DNA from: Candidatus Wallbacteria bacterium
GTDB taxonomy: Bacteria > Muiribacteriota > UBA6191 > JACPRK01
Reading direction: 5' to 3'
Length of the DNA: 37,315 nucleotides
Assembly (NCBI GenBank): GCA_016190005.1
Contig: JACPRK010000091.1
Coordinates: forward strand, 1 to 37,315
Below the pieces are notes generated by a model. It ran no database searches, was not told where the DNA came from, and saw nothing but the letters and a program-made list of their open reading frames with translations. The position numbers were made by a program, and so were the translations under genes. This document shows, piece by piece, positions 29,653-37,315 of the stretch. Numbering within the stretch: the first letter of the stretch is position 1; every line of letters starts with the position of its first letter.

Positions 29653-31215
29653 TCAGCGCCGGGCGGTGCGGGCGGTCGGGACGGATTCGGTGTACCAGTC
29701 CCAGGTGCGGTAGGACTTACCGTTGCGGGTGAATTCGGAGGTGAGGTCGACGGCTCGCACGCCGATGGAGCTGATGCCGGCCGTGGTGACGGGGACGAGC
29801 TCGGAGGGGCGGCTGAGAGCGTTGCCGTCGTCGAGCCAGACGAGCAGGCCGTCGAGCTCGCGGCCGGTGAGCGCTCCGTCCCGGTTGGCGTCGCGCCTGG
29901 CCAGCTTGGCGTAGCCGTCCGGGAATCCGCCCGCGGTGCCGAAGAGCTCCCGGCCGCTTGCGATCCGCCCGTCGCCGTCAGCGTCTTCGCAGAGCAGGCC
30001 GTCCTCGCCCGGCAGCATCCACTCGCACCGCTCGGGCGCGCCGTCACCGTCGATGTCGAACATTACCGAGCCGACGGGCAGGAACTCGGAATCGGGACCC
30101 ACGTTGCGGTCGTAGAGGCCGGCCCGGCCGTCGCAGTTCATGTCGAGCACGATCGGGCTGGCGACCCGGCTTCCGTGATCGATGACCTCGCGCTTGCGGC
30201 GATCGCAGTCCTCGATGGCGGCGACCTTCTGCTTGGCGGGGTCGTTGCGCGCTGCCAGCCGCGCGCTCACATCCTGCGGCTGGCCGCCCCCGACGGCGTA
30301 GCCGTAGCGGACCGACTTGGCGTCGAGCCTGTATCCGTAGGAGAGGGCCGACGTGAAGCCGCCGCCGTACTGCTCGGAGTCGGGGTCGCCCTTCTGCGGC
30401 TCCCCACCTGAGCTGCCGCCGCCGGACTGGGTGGAGCACTCCTCCTTCAGCGTCTCCAGCGCGAAGCGGGCCCAGTCGACGCCGGCGCCTGCTGTCTTGC
30501 CGCTGGCCTTGAAGTCTTCGAGCCCCTGCTCGATGCGGGCGACCGCCGCCTTCATGTCGCCGCCGTCCCAGAGCGCCAGCGCCTCGCGCATCGTCTTGCG
30601 CATGTCGTAGATGCCGCCGCGGGCTGTCTGTACACCCGAAATGAACTGGTTGCGCGACTGCGTGCTCAGTCGAGGACTGCGGCGCAGATGGGCTGTGCCG
30701 CTCGTCTGGACTTCCGGGAAGTAGACCGAGTAGCTGGCGGCGGTCAGCTCCGCCCGTCGCATCAGGGCCGCGTCGCCCGAACGCTGCCCCTGCACCCACT
30801 CGTCGACCAGCCTGTCGAGCGCGCCCTTCTCGGTACCGGTCAGCTCGCGGTCCTGGCCCGGCGTCTGGGCGTTGTAACTGTCCCGGTAGAGCGAGTCGGC
30901 GGCCGACTGGGCCAACGCCGCCAGGTCGGTCGCAGCCGGCAGGCCGGGGTGTTCGGCGCGAGCCGCTTCGTAGGCCGCCTGCAGCTCTTTGGCGAGCTCG
31001 GGGTGCTGGCGCACGAAGCTGGCGAAGTCGTCGGCGCAATTCCGGGCGCCCGTCATGTCGCCTGCAGCCAGCCTCGAGTAGAACTGTCCGACGGGTTTGC
31101 CGACCAGATCGTAGCCGGGCACGTCAGTGGGTGTCTTCAGCTCGGGCGCGGCCAGCGCGCAGCTTGCCGCCAGAACCCAGATCCCCACGAGCGCCGCCAC
31201 GTCTTGCATCTTCAT
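29653..31215 (-). CDS. Exported protein with EF-hand-like calcium motifs
   Basis: 520 residues. A signal peptide (about 1-22, ALA-AP) is followed by a helical domain (about 25-265), a Gly/Ser-rich linker (265-285) and a C-terminal calcium-binding-type domain. Acidic loops DIDGDGAPE, DADGDGRI and DANRDGALT, together with a GRELFG segment, resemble EF-hand or RTX-associated modules. This suggests a surface or secreted protein stabilised by calcium. ATG 31215 has AGGAGG about 6-8 nt upstream. It carries the same CGCTAACCTT motif upstream as the two prepilin operons, so it may be a co-regulated substrate or structural part. It is divergent from the HEAT-RDD gene. Precise function unknown. Confidence 0.86.
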   Translation of the reverse strand: MKMQDVAALVGIWVLAASCALAAPELKTPTDVPGYDLVGKPVGQFYSRLAAGDMTGARNCADDFASFVRQHPELAKELQAAYEAARAEHPGLPAATDLAALAQSAADSLYRDSYNAQTPGQDRELTGTEKGALDRLVDEWVQGQRSGDAALMRRAELTAASYSVYFPEVQTSGTAHLRRSPRLSTQSRNQFISGVQTARGGIYDMRKTMREALALWDGGDMKAAVARIEQGLEDFKASGKTAGAGVDWARFALETLKEECSTQSGGGSSGGEPQKGDPDSEQYGGGFTSALSYGYRLDAKSVRYGYAVGGGQPQDVSARLAARNDPAKQKVAAIEDCDRRKREVIDHGSRVASPIVLDMNCDGRAGLYDRNVGPDSEFLPVGSVMFDIDGDGAPERCEWMLPGEDGLLCEDADGDGRIASGRELFGTAGGFPDGYAKLARRDANRDGALTGRELDGLLVWLDDGNALSRPSELVPVTTAGISSIGVRAVDLTSEFTRNGKSYRTWDWYTESVPTARTARR

Positions 31216-31293
31216 CTCGATCCTCCTGCCACCACGGTCCGGCTGCCGGCCCCTCCGGCTTCACCGCTGCCCCATGAGACCGCTGCCGGCCGG

Positions 31294-31303
31294 AAGGTTA
31301 GCG
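31294..31303 (-). promoter_or_regulatory. CGCTAACCTT motif upstream of EF-hand-like gene
   Basis: Minus-strand CGCTAACCTT, 78 nt upstream of ATG 31215, at nearly the same distance as the copy before the prepilin gene at 28433. Confidence 0.45.
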
Positions 31304-31335
31304 GCGACCGCGTCCGGTCGCCGCCGGCGCGGCGC

Positions 31336-31341
31336 TATACT
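31336..31341 (+). promoter_or_regulatory. -10 element giving a near-leaderless mRNA
   Basis: TATACT ends 8 nt before ATG 31350, the same spacing as at lexA. No good -35 is seen. There is no Shine-Dalgarno sequence ahead of the ATG. Confidence 0.5.
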
Positions 31342-31349
31342 GGCTGCCG

Positions 31350-34136
31350 ATGGAGCCCGCGCGCACGCCCGAGGGGCTCGAGAGCCAGCTACCGGCCCGC
31401 CGCATCCAGGCGATCGGCGAGGCTGTCGCCGCGGGCGATGCGCGGGCGCTGGGGCCGCTGTTGGCTCGGCTGCCGCAGGAGAGCGACCCACAGGTGCTGG
31501 CGTCGCTATTGCTTGCCATCGGCCGGCTCGGCTCGCAGAAAGAGCTGCCGGTCCTGGCCAGGTTCGTCCAGCATCCCGACCCGCGCGTGCGCGCCAACGT
31601 GATCGAGGCGCTCTACTGCCTCGACACGCCCGTCTCTCTGCCGCTGATCGTGCCGTTTCTCGAGGACGCCGACAACCGGGTCCGGGCCAACGCGGCGATC
31701 GCTCTGAAGCGGCTGGGGGTCGATACGGCGCTGGAAGTGGTGCGCAAGATGGTCGCCTCGCCGCACCTCTGGATGCGGGCCTCGGGGGTCTACGCGCTCG
31801 GGCTCTTCGACGCGGACGTCGCGCGTCCCATCCTGGAAGGCTGTCTGGGCGACTCGAGCCCGGTCGTCCGTCAGAAGGCCGAGCAGGCAGTGGCGCGGCT
31901 GACGCAGGCAGGCGGTGCAAGGCCCCCCGAAGGCCGGGAGCCCGAGTCGCAACCGGCCGCCGTGGCGGAACCGGCGCGCGCCTCCGAGGCGACGGGCCGG
32001 AGTAGAGCGGCTACGCCGGCCGGAGGCATGGCGCGAGTCGAGGCGGTCATTGCTGCGCGAGATCGCGAGGCGTTGGCCGAGCTGGCGGGCCACCTGGCCG
32101 CGGCCGAGGACCGCTTCGTGACGTCGCGCGTGCTGAGCGCCATCGGCATCCTGGGGGAGTCTGCGCTCAGCGACGTGCTCGTGGCGCACCTGGCACACCC
32201 GGATGCGCGCGTGGCGGCCAACGCCGTCTGGTCGCTGACGCGGCTGGGAGACCAGTCGGCGCGCGACCGCGTGCTGCCGCTCTTGAAGTCGATGAACCCG
32301 CGCCTGCGGGCCAATGCCATCCAGTACTTCGCGCGCGACCCCGCAGTCGACGTGCGCGAGCCGCTGCGCGAGCTGCTCGCCAGTCGCGACCCGCAAGCGC
32401 GGATGCCCGCGCTCTTCTGTCTGGCGGAGCTCGACCGACCGGAGCTACTGGAGCTGCTGGACGGTCTCTTCGCTCCCGGAGACGACCCGGAGGAGCGACG
32501 CACTCTGATTGCCCGGCTCGAAACGCTCGAGGAGCGCGGCTTCCCGCAGGTCCGCCAGCTCCGCGCGAGGCTGCGGGGCGGCTCCTCCAGCAAGGTCGTG
32601 CAGCTGCTCAGATCCGGCGCCGCCCGGGTCCAGGCACCGCCGATGGAGCTGCCTGCCGAGGATGTCGCCGAGCCGCCTCCCGGATTTACGACCCAGATCA
32701 GCGTTTCGGTCCCGTTGCCAAGGTGGAGGGCCTACTTCCTCTTTACCCGGATGCTGGCTGTGGCGACCGACCTGGCGCTTGCCTTCGTGCCGGCCGCCGC
32801 CCTCTTCGCGCTGCTGGCGCGCGCCTCCGGCGGGACGCCCGGGGCCGTGCTCGCGCTCTTCGCGCTCGTGGCGGGCGCCTGTTTTCTGCTTGCGGACCCG
32901 CTCCTGAAGCCGGGCCCGGGGAAGCGGCTGCTGGGGCTGGGGCTCGAGTCGCGCGCAGCGCCAGGGGAGCCGGTCGTAGCTGTCTGGCGGCAGCTGCCGA
33001 TTCTGCTTCTCCCGTGGGGCATCGTGGAGCTCCTGGCCGCCTTCCGCCACCCGCGCGGGCAACGGCCCTCCGATCGGCGCGTCGCACTCGAAGTCGTGCC
33101 GAAGGGGCGCCCAAAGCTGGCCCTGTTCCTTGCGGTCTGGACGGCGTTGGCGGCGCTGGCCGCCCTGGCGTGGTGGCTGCGAGGCGCGTCTGGGCCGGGG
33201 CCCGCGGCCGACCTGGCGGCGTTTCTTCCCACCGCCGGCCCTGTCTCGCCCGCTGCGGGTCCCGCGGCGCCGGACCTCGTCCTGGGGGGCGCCTACATGC
33301 ATGAATCGATGGGTCTGGCGCTGCCGCTCTTCGCGGGCTGGAGTGTCGCGGCGCAGGGCTCTGGCTGGGCCCAGCTGCGCGCGGGAGCCTCGGGGCCCTT
33401 CGTCCTGGTGGCGGTCCCTGGCGAGGATTCCGATGCCGGCGACTGGTCGCACGAGCTGGGCGCGCTCTTGAAGCGGGCGCTGGCGCGGGAGCGGCGCAAG
33501 CTCATCATGTGGCGGCCCGCCGCGGCGAGCGCGAAGGTGGGCGAGCGAACGGGCACCCTGGGGCAGGGCGAGCTCCTGGGTGGCGGGGACGTCTGCGCCT
33601 TCGCCGCCGACGGGCTGGGAGTGCTCGCTGTCGTGCCGGCCGATTCCGCTGGCCGGACGGCTCGCGCGCTCGTGGAGCAGGTTGCGCGCACGGTGCGGGA
33701 ACAGCCCAGGGGCGACGGTGGCCGACTGTATCGCAGCCCGTTCCTGAAGGTGGCGTTCCCGCTGCCGCATCGCTGGCGAGTGGAGCTCGAGCTTCCGGAG
33801 GGTCTGGAGCTCAGGCCCGGCGCGCGCGAGCCGGCGGGGTCCTGGGTCCGGCTCGCCGCGCCCGGCGGCGGCAGCGCCAAGGAGCGGCTAGAGCGGGTGC
33901 ACGCGCCCGGATGGGCCGCGAAAGGCCTCACTCTGGTATCGCAGATCACCTTCCGGCCCGCGGGCGCGCTCGACGGCCTCAGCTGTGAACTGCGAGATGG
34001 TCAGGGCGCCCGGGCCCGGCTGAGGCTGGCGAGACTGGCGACGCCGGCGCTCTGGGTCGAGGAGTGGTTGGAACAGGGGGAGCTCGGGCGGGCGTCGCCG
34101 CTCGAGGGCATCCTGTCGGCGCTTGCCGGCGGCTGA
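31350..34136 (+). CDS. HEAT-repeat and RDD-domain membrane protein
   Basis: 928 residues. Two HEAT blocks (about 15-190 and 225-420) are separated by a low-complexity linker. Repeats DPRVRANVIEAL and DADNRVRANAAIAL match those of the two other HEAT proteins here. An RDD-like membrane region follows (about 456-580; two helices near 465-515, then GKRLLGLGLESR and a third helix), with another helix near 590-608. The C-terminal 300 residues form a soluble, probably extracytoplasmic domain that I do not recognise. Topology suggests a cytoplasmic HEAT scaffold linked to an outside domain. The start is supported by a TATACT 8 nt upstream. It lies between the EF-hand-like gene and the second pseudopilin cassette, which may be relevant to its role. 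Confidence 0.9.
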   Translation: MEPARTPEGLESQLPARRIQAIGEAVAAGDARALGPLLARLPQESDPQVLASLLLAIGRLGSQKELPVLARFVQHPDPRVRANVIEALYCLDTPVSLPLIVPFLEDADNRVRANAAIALKRLGVDTALEVVRKMVASPHLWMRASGVYALGLFDADVARPILEGCLGDSSPVVRQKAEQAVARLTQAGGARPPEGREPESQPAAVAEPARASEATGRSRAATPAGGMARVEAVIAARDREALAELAGHLAAAEDRFVTSRVLSAIGILGESALSDVLVAHLAHPDARVAANAVWSLTRLGDQSARDRVLPLLKSMNPRLRANAIQYFARDPAVDVREPLRELLASRDPQARMPALFCLAELDRPELLELLDGLFAPGDDPEERRTLIARLETLEERGFPQVRQLRARLRGGSSSKVVQLLRSGAARVQAPPMELPAEDVAEPPPGFTTQISVSVPLPRWRAYFLFTRMLAVATDLALAFVPAAALFALLARASGGTPGAVLALFALVAGACFLLADPLLKPGPGKRLLGLGLESRAAPGEPVVAVWRQLPILLLPWGIVELLAAFRHPRGQRPSDRRVALEVVPKGRPKLALFLAVWTALAALAALAWWLRGASGPGPAADLAAFLPTAGPVSPAAGPAAPDLVLGGAYMHESMGLALPLFAGWSVAAQGSGWAQLRAGASGPFVLVAVPGEDSDAGDWSHELGALLKRALARERRKLIMWRPAAASAKVGERTGTLGQGELLGGGDVCAFAADGLGVLAVVPADSAGRTARALVEQVARTVREQPRGDGGRLYRSPFLKVAFPLPHRWRVELELPEGLELRPGAREPAGSWVRLAAPGGGSAKERLERVHAPGWAAKGLTLVSQITFRPAGALDGLSCELRDGQGARARLRLARLATPALWVEEWLEQGELGRASPLEGILSALAGG

Positions 34137-34138
34137 TA

Positions 34139-34148
34139 CGCTAACCTT
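34139..34148 (+). promoter_or_regulatory. CGCTAACCTT motif upstream of prepilin gene
   Basis: Sense-strand CGCTAACCTT begins 2 nt after the HEAT-RDD stop and ends 18 nt before ATG 34167. If TAACCT is a -10, the leader would be about 12 nt. Confidence 0.45.
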
Positions 34149-34166
34149 TCGCCGGAGATCGGCATC

Positions 34167-34664
34167 ATGCGAAGTGTGACCCGCGCGCGACTGCAAGACC
34201 GTACTGCCTTCACGATGGTCGAGATTGTCCTCGCGGCGTTCATCGCCGGTACCGCCATGGTCTTCGTGCTCTCGCTGGGCCAGGCCAACGTCCAGATGTC
34301 CCAGCTCAACCAGGAGGGGCTGCTGGCGCGGCAGGTTGCGATGGATGTGCTCGACTACTTCTCGCGGAACCTCCCCGAGGCGCGCTGGCAGGCGCAGTCG
34401 AACCCGCGGATCGAGGGGCTCTACGCGACGCATGCGGCGTTCCGCGACGCGCTCGAGGCGAGCGCCGAGACGAAGTCGCTCTTCCAGCAGATGGAGCCCG
34501 AGATCGTCTTCGAGGTCGACGCGCGCCCAGCGCTCGGCGACACGGCCGACAAGGCCTTTCCCGGTCTGCACCGATTGAGCTGCTCCATCGCCTGGAAGGA
34601 AGGCAGCGGGCGTCGCGTGAAGCGCGCGGTCTCGTTCTCGAGGCTGGTCGCCGAGACGCCATGA
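34167..34664 (+). CDS. Type IV prepilin-like protein
   Basis: 165 residues. The prepilin-type N-terminus is DRTAFTMVEIVLAAFIAG: cleavage would be between A14 and F15 (Ala instead of the usual Gly at -1), with Glu+5 at E19 and a hydrophobic helix. A globular domain follows, ending in a basic strand (RRVKRAVSFSRLV). It is a paralogue of the prepilin at 27897-28433, with the cleavage site at the same residue and shared PGLHRL. ATG 34167 has GGAG 9 nt upstream. It is first in a three-gene + strand cassette with a large exported protein and a PilX-like protein. Confidence 0.86.
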   Translation: MRSVTRARLQDRTAFTMVEIVLAAFIAGTAMVFVLSLGQANVQMSQLNQEGLLARQVAMDVLDYFSRNLPEARWQAQSNPRIEGLYATHAAFRDALEASAETKSLFQQMEPEIVFEVDARPALGDTADKAFPGLHRLSCSIAWKEGSGRRVKRAVSFSRLVAETP

Positions 34665-34681
34665 CACGGAGGATGCAAACG

Positions 34682-36634
34682 ATGAACGCAATCCGAATGG
34701 TCGCGACCGCGGCGGCGATGCTGGGTCTGGCGGGCGGTGCCCTCCTGGCCGATCAGCGCAGCTTCCAGGACGAGGCGGGCAAGTCCCGGACCTTCGCCGG
34801 CTTCGTCCAGTACTGCAACCCCGTCTTTCTGCAGGGATTCGTCGGCGAGGTCGGCAAGCCCAAGCCGCTGGCGCTGCGCGTCTGGGTGGGGCACGTGAAG
34901 CCGCGCGGCGAGCCCGAGTGGCGCATCATCGGAGGCGCTCCGATCGAGGCCAACCAGCCCAACGGCGAAGGCGAGGCGGTCCTCGGCTTCCGCTCGGGCT
35001 TCAGCTTCAACTTCAACCAGGTGCCGCCCGCGGACAGGCCGAAGGCGGGCGATCTCATCTGGGTGTTCGTCGCGCGCACGGCCGACGGCGTGCAGCCCAA
35101 GTACTGGCGGATGTTCGAGCGCACCGTCGGCGCCGGCGGCAACGCCAACGCCAACCCGGACAAGGGGGAGTCGCAAGGCGTCGCCTTCTTCCAGGGCCGC
35201 ATCACACAGCTCCGACCCGATTCCATCCGCGGCTACGCCCTGGACGACCTGGCGCTGTCGGGCGTCACGGGGCCGAAAGTCTTCAACCCCGTGAAGGTGC
35301 TTGTGACCGTCGGCAAACGCAAGGCCGATTCCGGCGGCGCCTTCCAGCTCGTCGAGGAGGTCGCCACCGACGCCTCCGAGGAGACCGAGATCCCGCTCTA
35401 CCTGACCGATCCGCCCGCCGCCGGCGCCGCCGGCACGAGCTGGAAGTTCGGCTTCACGGCCAACCTGAAGAACCGGCTAGAGCCCGGCTTCGAGTACCAG
35501 ATCACGCTCTTCGAGGTGTCGCTGGCGCAGCTGGTGCTGGACCGGCGAATCCAGCGGATCACGCAGCCCGAGACGCTCCCGGCCATCGCCAGCTTCACGG
35601 TCGGCAAGGGGGCCGACGGCAAGGGCGGCAGCGAGCTGGAGTTCGACAAGAACACGCCGTCCAAGCGCCAGGACAAGGTGCAGGAGCGAATGACCACGCG
35701 CGCGCTCCTGGCGAAGGACGAGCTCTTCAAGAAGACTCCGGAGGGTGACGGCGAGGGCAAGACCGGGTTCTGGAAGCCCGCTCCCGAGCTGCTCTACCGC
35801 TACGAGGGCACCAGCGCCGTGCTGGCGCGCACGACGCTGCCGCCGCCGGCCGGCGAGCAGGCGCAGGCCGAGAGAGTCGTCTTCCGCGGCGAGGGCGCTG
35901 GCGCCGACGGAGCCACGGGCGGCTACAGCCCCGACAAGACGAGGAACCTCTGGCTGCAGCTCATCCAGACCGAGCCCGATCCGCAGACCCGCGGCGAGAA
36001 GAAGCAGTACCTCTACGACTGGTACTACAGCGAGCCCTGGTACGAAACCTACCTCTATGCACTCTACAGGAACGTCAAGGCGAAGAAGCTCGAGGAGACG
36101 TGGGCCGGTCTCTCTCTGCCCCCGTCCACCATTCCCACCAGCACCGACCCGGGGACCGTGATCGACCCGGACGCCCCGCCTCCGTCCGTGGACGCCGCCG
36201 CTCCGACCACGGCGGTGACCAATGCGTGGATCACCATCTACCTCGACGCGCAGGGAACGGCCCCCGTCCCCTGGAAGGAGCTGGACGAGGCGCGCCGCGA
36301 AGAGGTCGTCGCCCAGCGCCAGGCGAAGCTCGACAGCGAGTTCAACATCTACAAGGACGTCGAGCTGGGCGTGGGCGCTTTCAGCCGCCAGGCCATCTCG
36401 AAGAAGAACTCGGAGGCGACCACCACTGCGTCGGCTGAGGCGCTCCTGTCCAACCCGCTGATGGACCCGACCACCAACCCGAGCGTGGAGGACTCGAAGA
36501 TCGCGACGGTGACCTTCAAGCTCGAGGGTGACCACAGGAGCGCGGCCTATGACGATGCCTCGGGGACCAGCCACCCTCTCTTCGTGAGCGTGCGCTACGT
36601 GTACGACAAGGCCGTGGAGGCTCTCTCGAAGTAG
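34682..36634 (+). CDS. Large exported protein of the pseudopilin cassette
   Basis: 650 residues, not recognised. It has a signal peptide (about 1-23, GALLA-DQ), then beta-rich domains with many aromatic residues. A short Asn/Ala repeat (GNANANP, near 155) and an aromatic cluster (YLYDWYYSEPWYETYLY) stand out. ATG 34682 is chosen because GGAGG precedes it by 9 nt and it starts the signal peptide; ATG 34661, which overlaps the prepilin stop as ATGA, is in frame and would add seven residues. Its place between a prepilin and a PilX-like gene suggests a periplasmic or surface component of the same apparatus. No enzymatic motif was seen. Confidence 0.86.
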   Translation: MNAIRMVATAAAMLGLAGGALLADQRSFQDEAGKSRTFAGFVQYCNPVFLQGFVGEVGKPKPLALRVWVGHVKPRGEPEWRIIGGAPIEANQPNGEGEAVLGFRSGFSFNFNQVPPADRPKAGDLIWVFVARTADGVQPKYWRMFERTVGAGGNANANPDKGESQGVAFFQGRITQLRPDSIRGYALDDLALSGVTGPKVFNPVKVLVTVGKRKADSGGAFQLVEEVATDASEETEIPLYLTDPPAAGAAGTSWKFGFTANLKNRLEPGFEYQITLFEVSLAQLVLDRRIQRITQPETLPAIASFTVGKGADGKGGSELEFDKNTPSKRQDKVQERMTTRALLAKDELFKKTPEGDGEGKTGFWKPAPELLYRYEGTSAVLARTTLPPPAGEQAQAERVVFRGEGAGADGATGGYSPDKTRNLWLQLIQTEPDPQTRGEKKQYLYDWYYSEPWYETYLYALYRNVKAKKLEETWAGLSLPPSTIPTSTDPGTVIDPDAPPPSVDAAAPTTAVTNAWITIYLDAQGTAPVPWKELDEARREEVVAQRQAKLDSEFNIYKDVELGVGAFSRQAISKKNSEATTTASAEALLSNPLMDPTTNPSVEDSKIATVTFKLEGDHRSAAYDDASGTSHPLFVSVRYVYDKAVEALSK

Positions 36635-36658
36635 CGAGGAGGAGGTGGACTGAGCACG

Positions 36659-37279
36659 GTGGGCGGCAGCAGACGGGCTCGCGGGCGGGACGGTTTCGGC
36701 TTCTGGGTCATCGTGGTGGTGTTGATCCTGATGATCCTGGCGGGGGTCGGGATCGCGTCCTACTCGCAGAACCAGCAGCTCAACCGCAGCATCGTAGAGG
36801 CCTACCTGGGGCGCGTGGCGATCGACATCGCGGGGTCGGCGATCGAAGAGGCGCACTGGCGGATGACGCGCCACGTCATGACGCCGCTGGTCGACTCGTC
36901 GGTCACCAACGACTGGGATGCGTTGCTCGTGGAGGTGCCGGGGCCGGGCAATCCCTCGGAGGTCATCTCTCCTCGGATGACCCGTCGAGTCTTCGAGGCC
37001 ACGCCTGCGCGGCCGCTCGACTTCACGGTGGAGGACATCGAGGACGTGGGGCTGACGCTGGTGCACCGGGAGTTCGACTTCGCCCACGGCTTCTGGTCGG
37101 GCGCGCTCGAGTACGAGACGGCCGTACGGCTGAGGATGGGCCGGTTCCCCGCCGGCGTGGCCGTGACGCGGCGGCTGCGAGTCCGCAAGCGCTACTACGC
37201 CACGCAGATCTCGGCCACGCAGTCGCCCGTTCTCAGGTTCATGCCGGAGGACCTGTCGAGGGAAGTGGGGAGGCTTTGA
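36659..37279 (+). CDS. PilX-like pseudopilin-associated protein
   Basis: 206 residues. A basic leader (SRRARGR) precedes GFGFWVIVVVLILMILAGVG, a single N-terminal membrane helix; Glu+5 is absent. A soluble domain follows (GRVAIDIAGSAIEEAHWRM, then beta strands). It is a paralogue of the protein at 27253-27891 in layout, the GFG entry and the GR-x-A/SAIEE segment. The start is GTG 36659; a GGAGG lies 14 nt upstream, farther than ideal. It ends the second pseudopilin cassette. Its TGA stop overlaps a heptamer array that runs to the window's end. Confidence 0.76.
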   Translation: MGGSRRARGRDGFGFWVIVVVLILMILAGVGIASYSQNQQLNRSIVEAYLGRVAIDIAGSAIEEAHWRMTRHVMTPLVDSSVTNDWDALLVEVPGPGNPSEVISPRMTRRVFEATPARPLDFTVEDIEDVGLTLVHREFDFAHGFWSGALEYETAVRLRMGRFPAGVAVTRRLRVRKRYYATQISATQSPVLRFMPEDLSREVGRL

Positions 37280-37315
37280 GTAGTGAGTAGTGAGTAGTGA
37301 GTAGTGAGTAGTGAG
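37278..37315 (+). repeat. GAGTAGT heptamer array overlapping a stop codon
   Basis: Five perfect GAGTAGT units and a partial sixth, starting at the second base of the preceding TGA and cut by the window end. By analogy with the other elements, a pyrimidine-rich array should follow outside the window. Confidence 0.95.

Noticed and set aside
29538-30047. Minus-strand frame reading through the 35-bp hairpin
   Set aside because: It overlaps the well-supported exported EF-hand-like gene and its tail is only the palindrome translated.
1-37315. Transposon or insertion sequence carrying the heptamer arrays
   Set aside because: No transposase, integrase or target-site duplication was seen. The arrays behave as repeat elements without their own genes.

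Overview
The window is GC-rich, gene-dense bacterial chromosome. The organism is a diderm (TonB-dependent receptor, periplasmic YfiR-like protein) with type IV pilin-like proteins and many two-component proteins. A lexA-linked imuA-imuB-dnaE2 cassette plus HEAT-repeat proteins would fit an Acidobacteriota- or Myxococcota-like lineage, but the sequence alone does not fix the phylum. No rRNA, tRNA, CRISPR array, transposase or phage gene was seen.

Layout. (1) 1-7162: a small membrane-anchored protein, then an SOS mutagenesis cassette lexA, imuA, imuB, dnaE2 on the + strand. LexA would control a catalytically dead Y-family protein (ImuB), a RecA-like adaptor (ImuA) and an error-prone DNA polymerase III alpha subunit (DnaE2). 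(2) 7341-10979: a lone receiver protein, a Yip1-like membrane protein overlapping sppA, and an exported PHP-type metallohydrolase. (3) 11109-20246: signalling, with a hybrid histidine kinase, a minus-strand operon (CHASE8 hybrid kinase, TonB receptor, YfiR-like protein) and a receiver-kinase fusion. (4) 20257-26035: a DUF1015 protein, a HEAT protein coupled to a class III adenylate cyclase, and a second HEAT protein. (5) 26225-37279: two paralogous pseudopilin cassettes, one with a matrixin-like protease and one with a large exported protein, around an EF-hand-like exported protein and a HEAT-RDD membrane protein.

The most unusual content is a set of heptanucleotide tandem arrays of several sequence families. 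Every complete example has the same polarity: a purine-rich array, a spacer of about 40-150 nt, then a pyrimidine-rich array. They abut or overlap stop codons, run up to start codons, form inverted repeats between convergent genes, and one lies in frame inside dnaE2. imuB carries a decayed, partly similar insert at a linker. The GAGTAGY family has stop codons in all three frames and sits at gene ends. The GAGAATC family has none in any frame and is the one found inside a gene.

A second possible system is the duplicated pseudopilin cassette. A shared 10-mer (CGCTAACCTT) lies in sense orientation upstream of both prepilin genes and of the EF-hand-like exported protein, suggesting one co-regulated surface or secretion apparatus with its cargo. 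The YfiR/TonB receptor/CHASE8-kinase operon looks like a YfiBNR-type envelope switch rewired to a phosphorelay.
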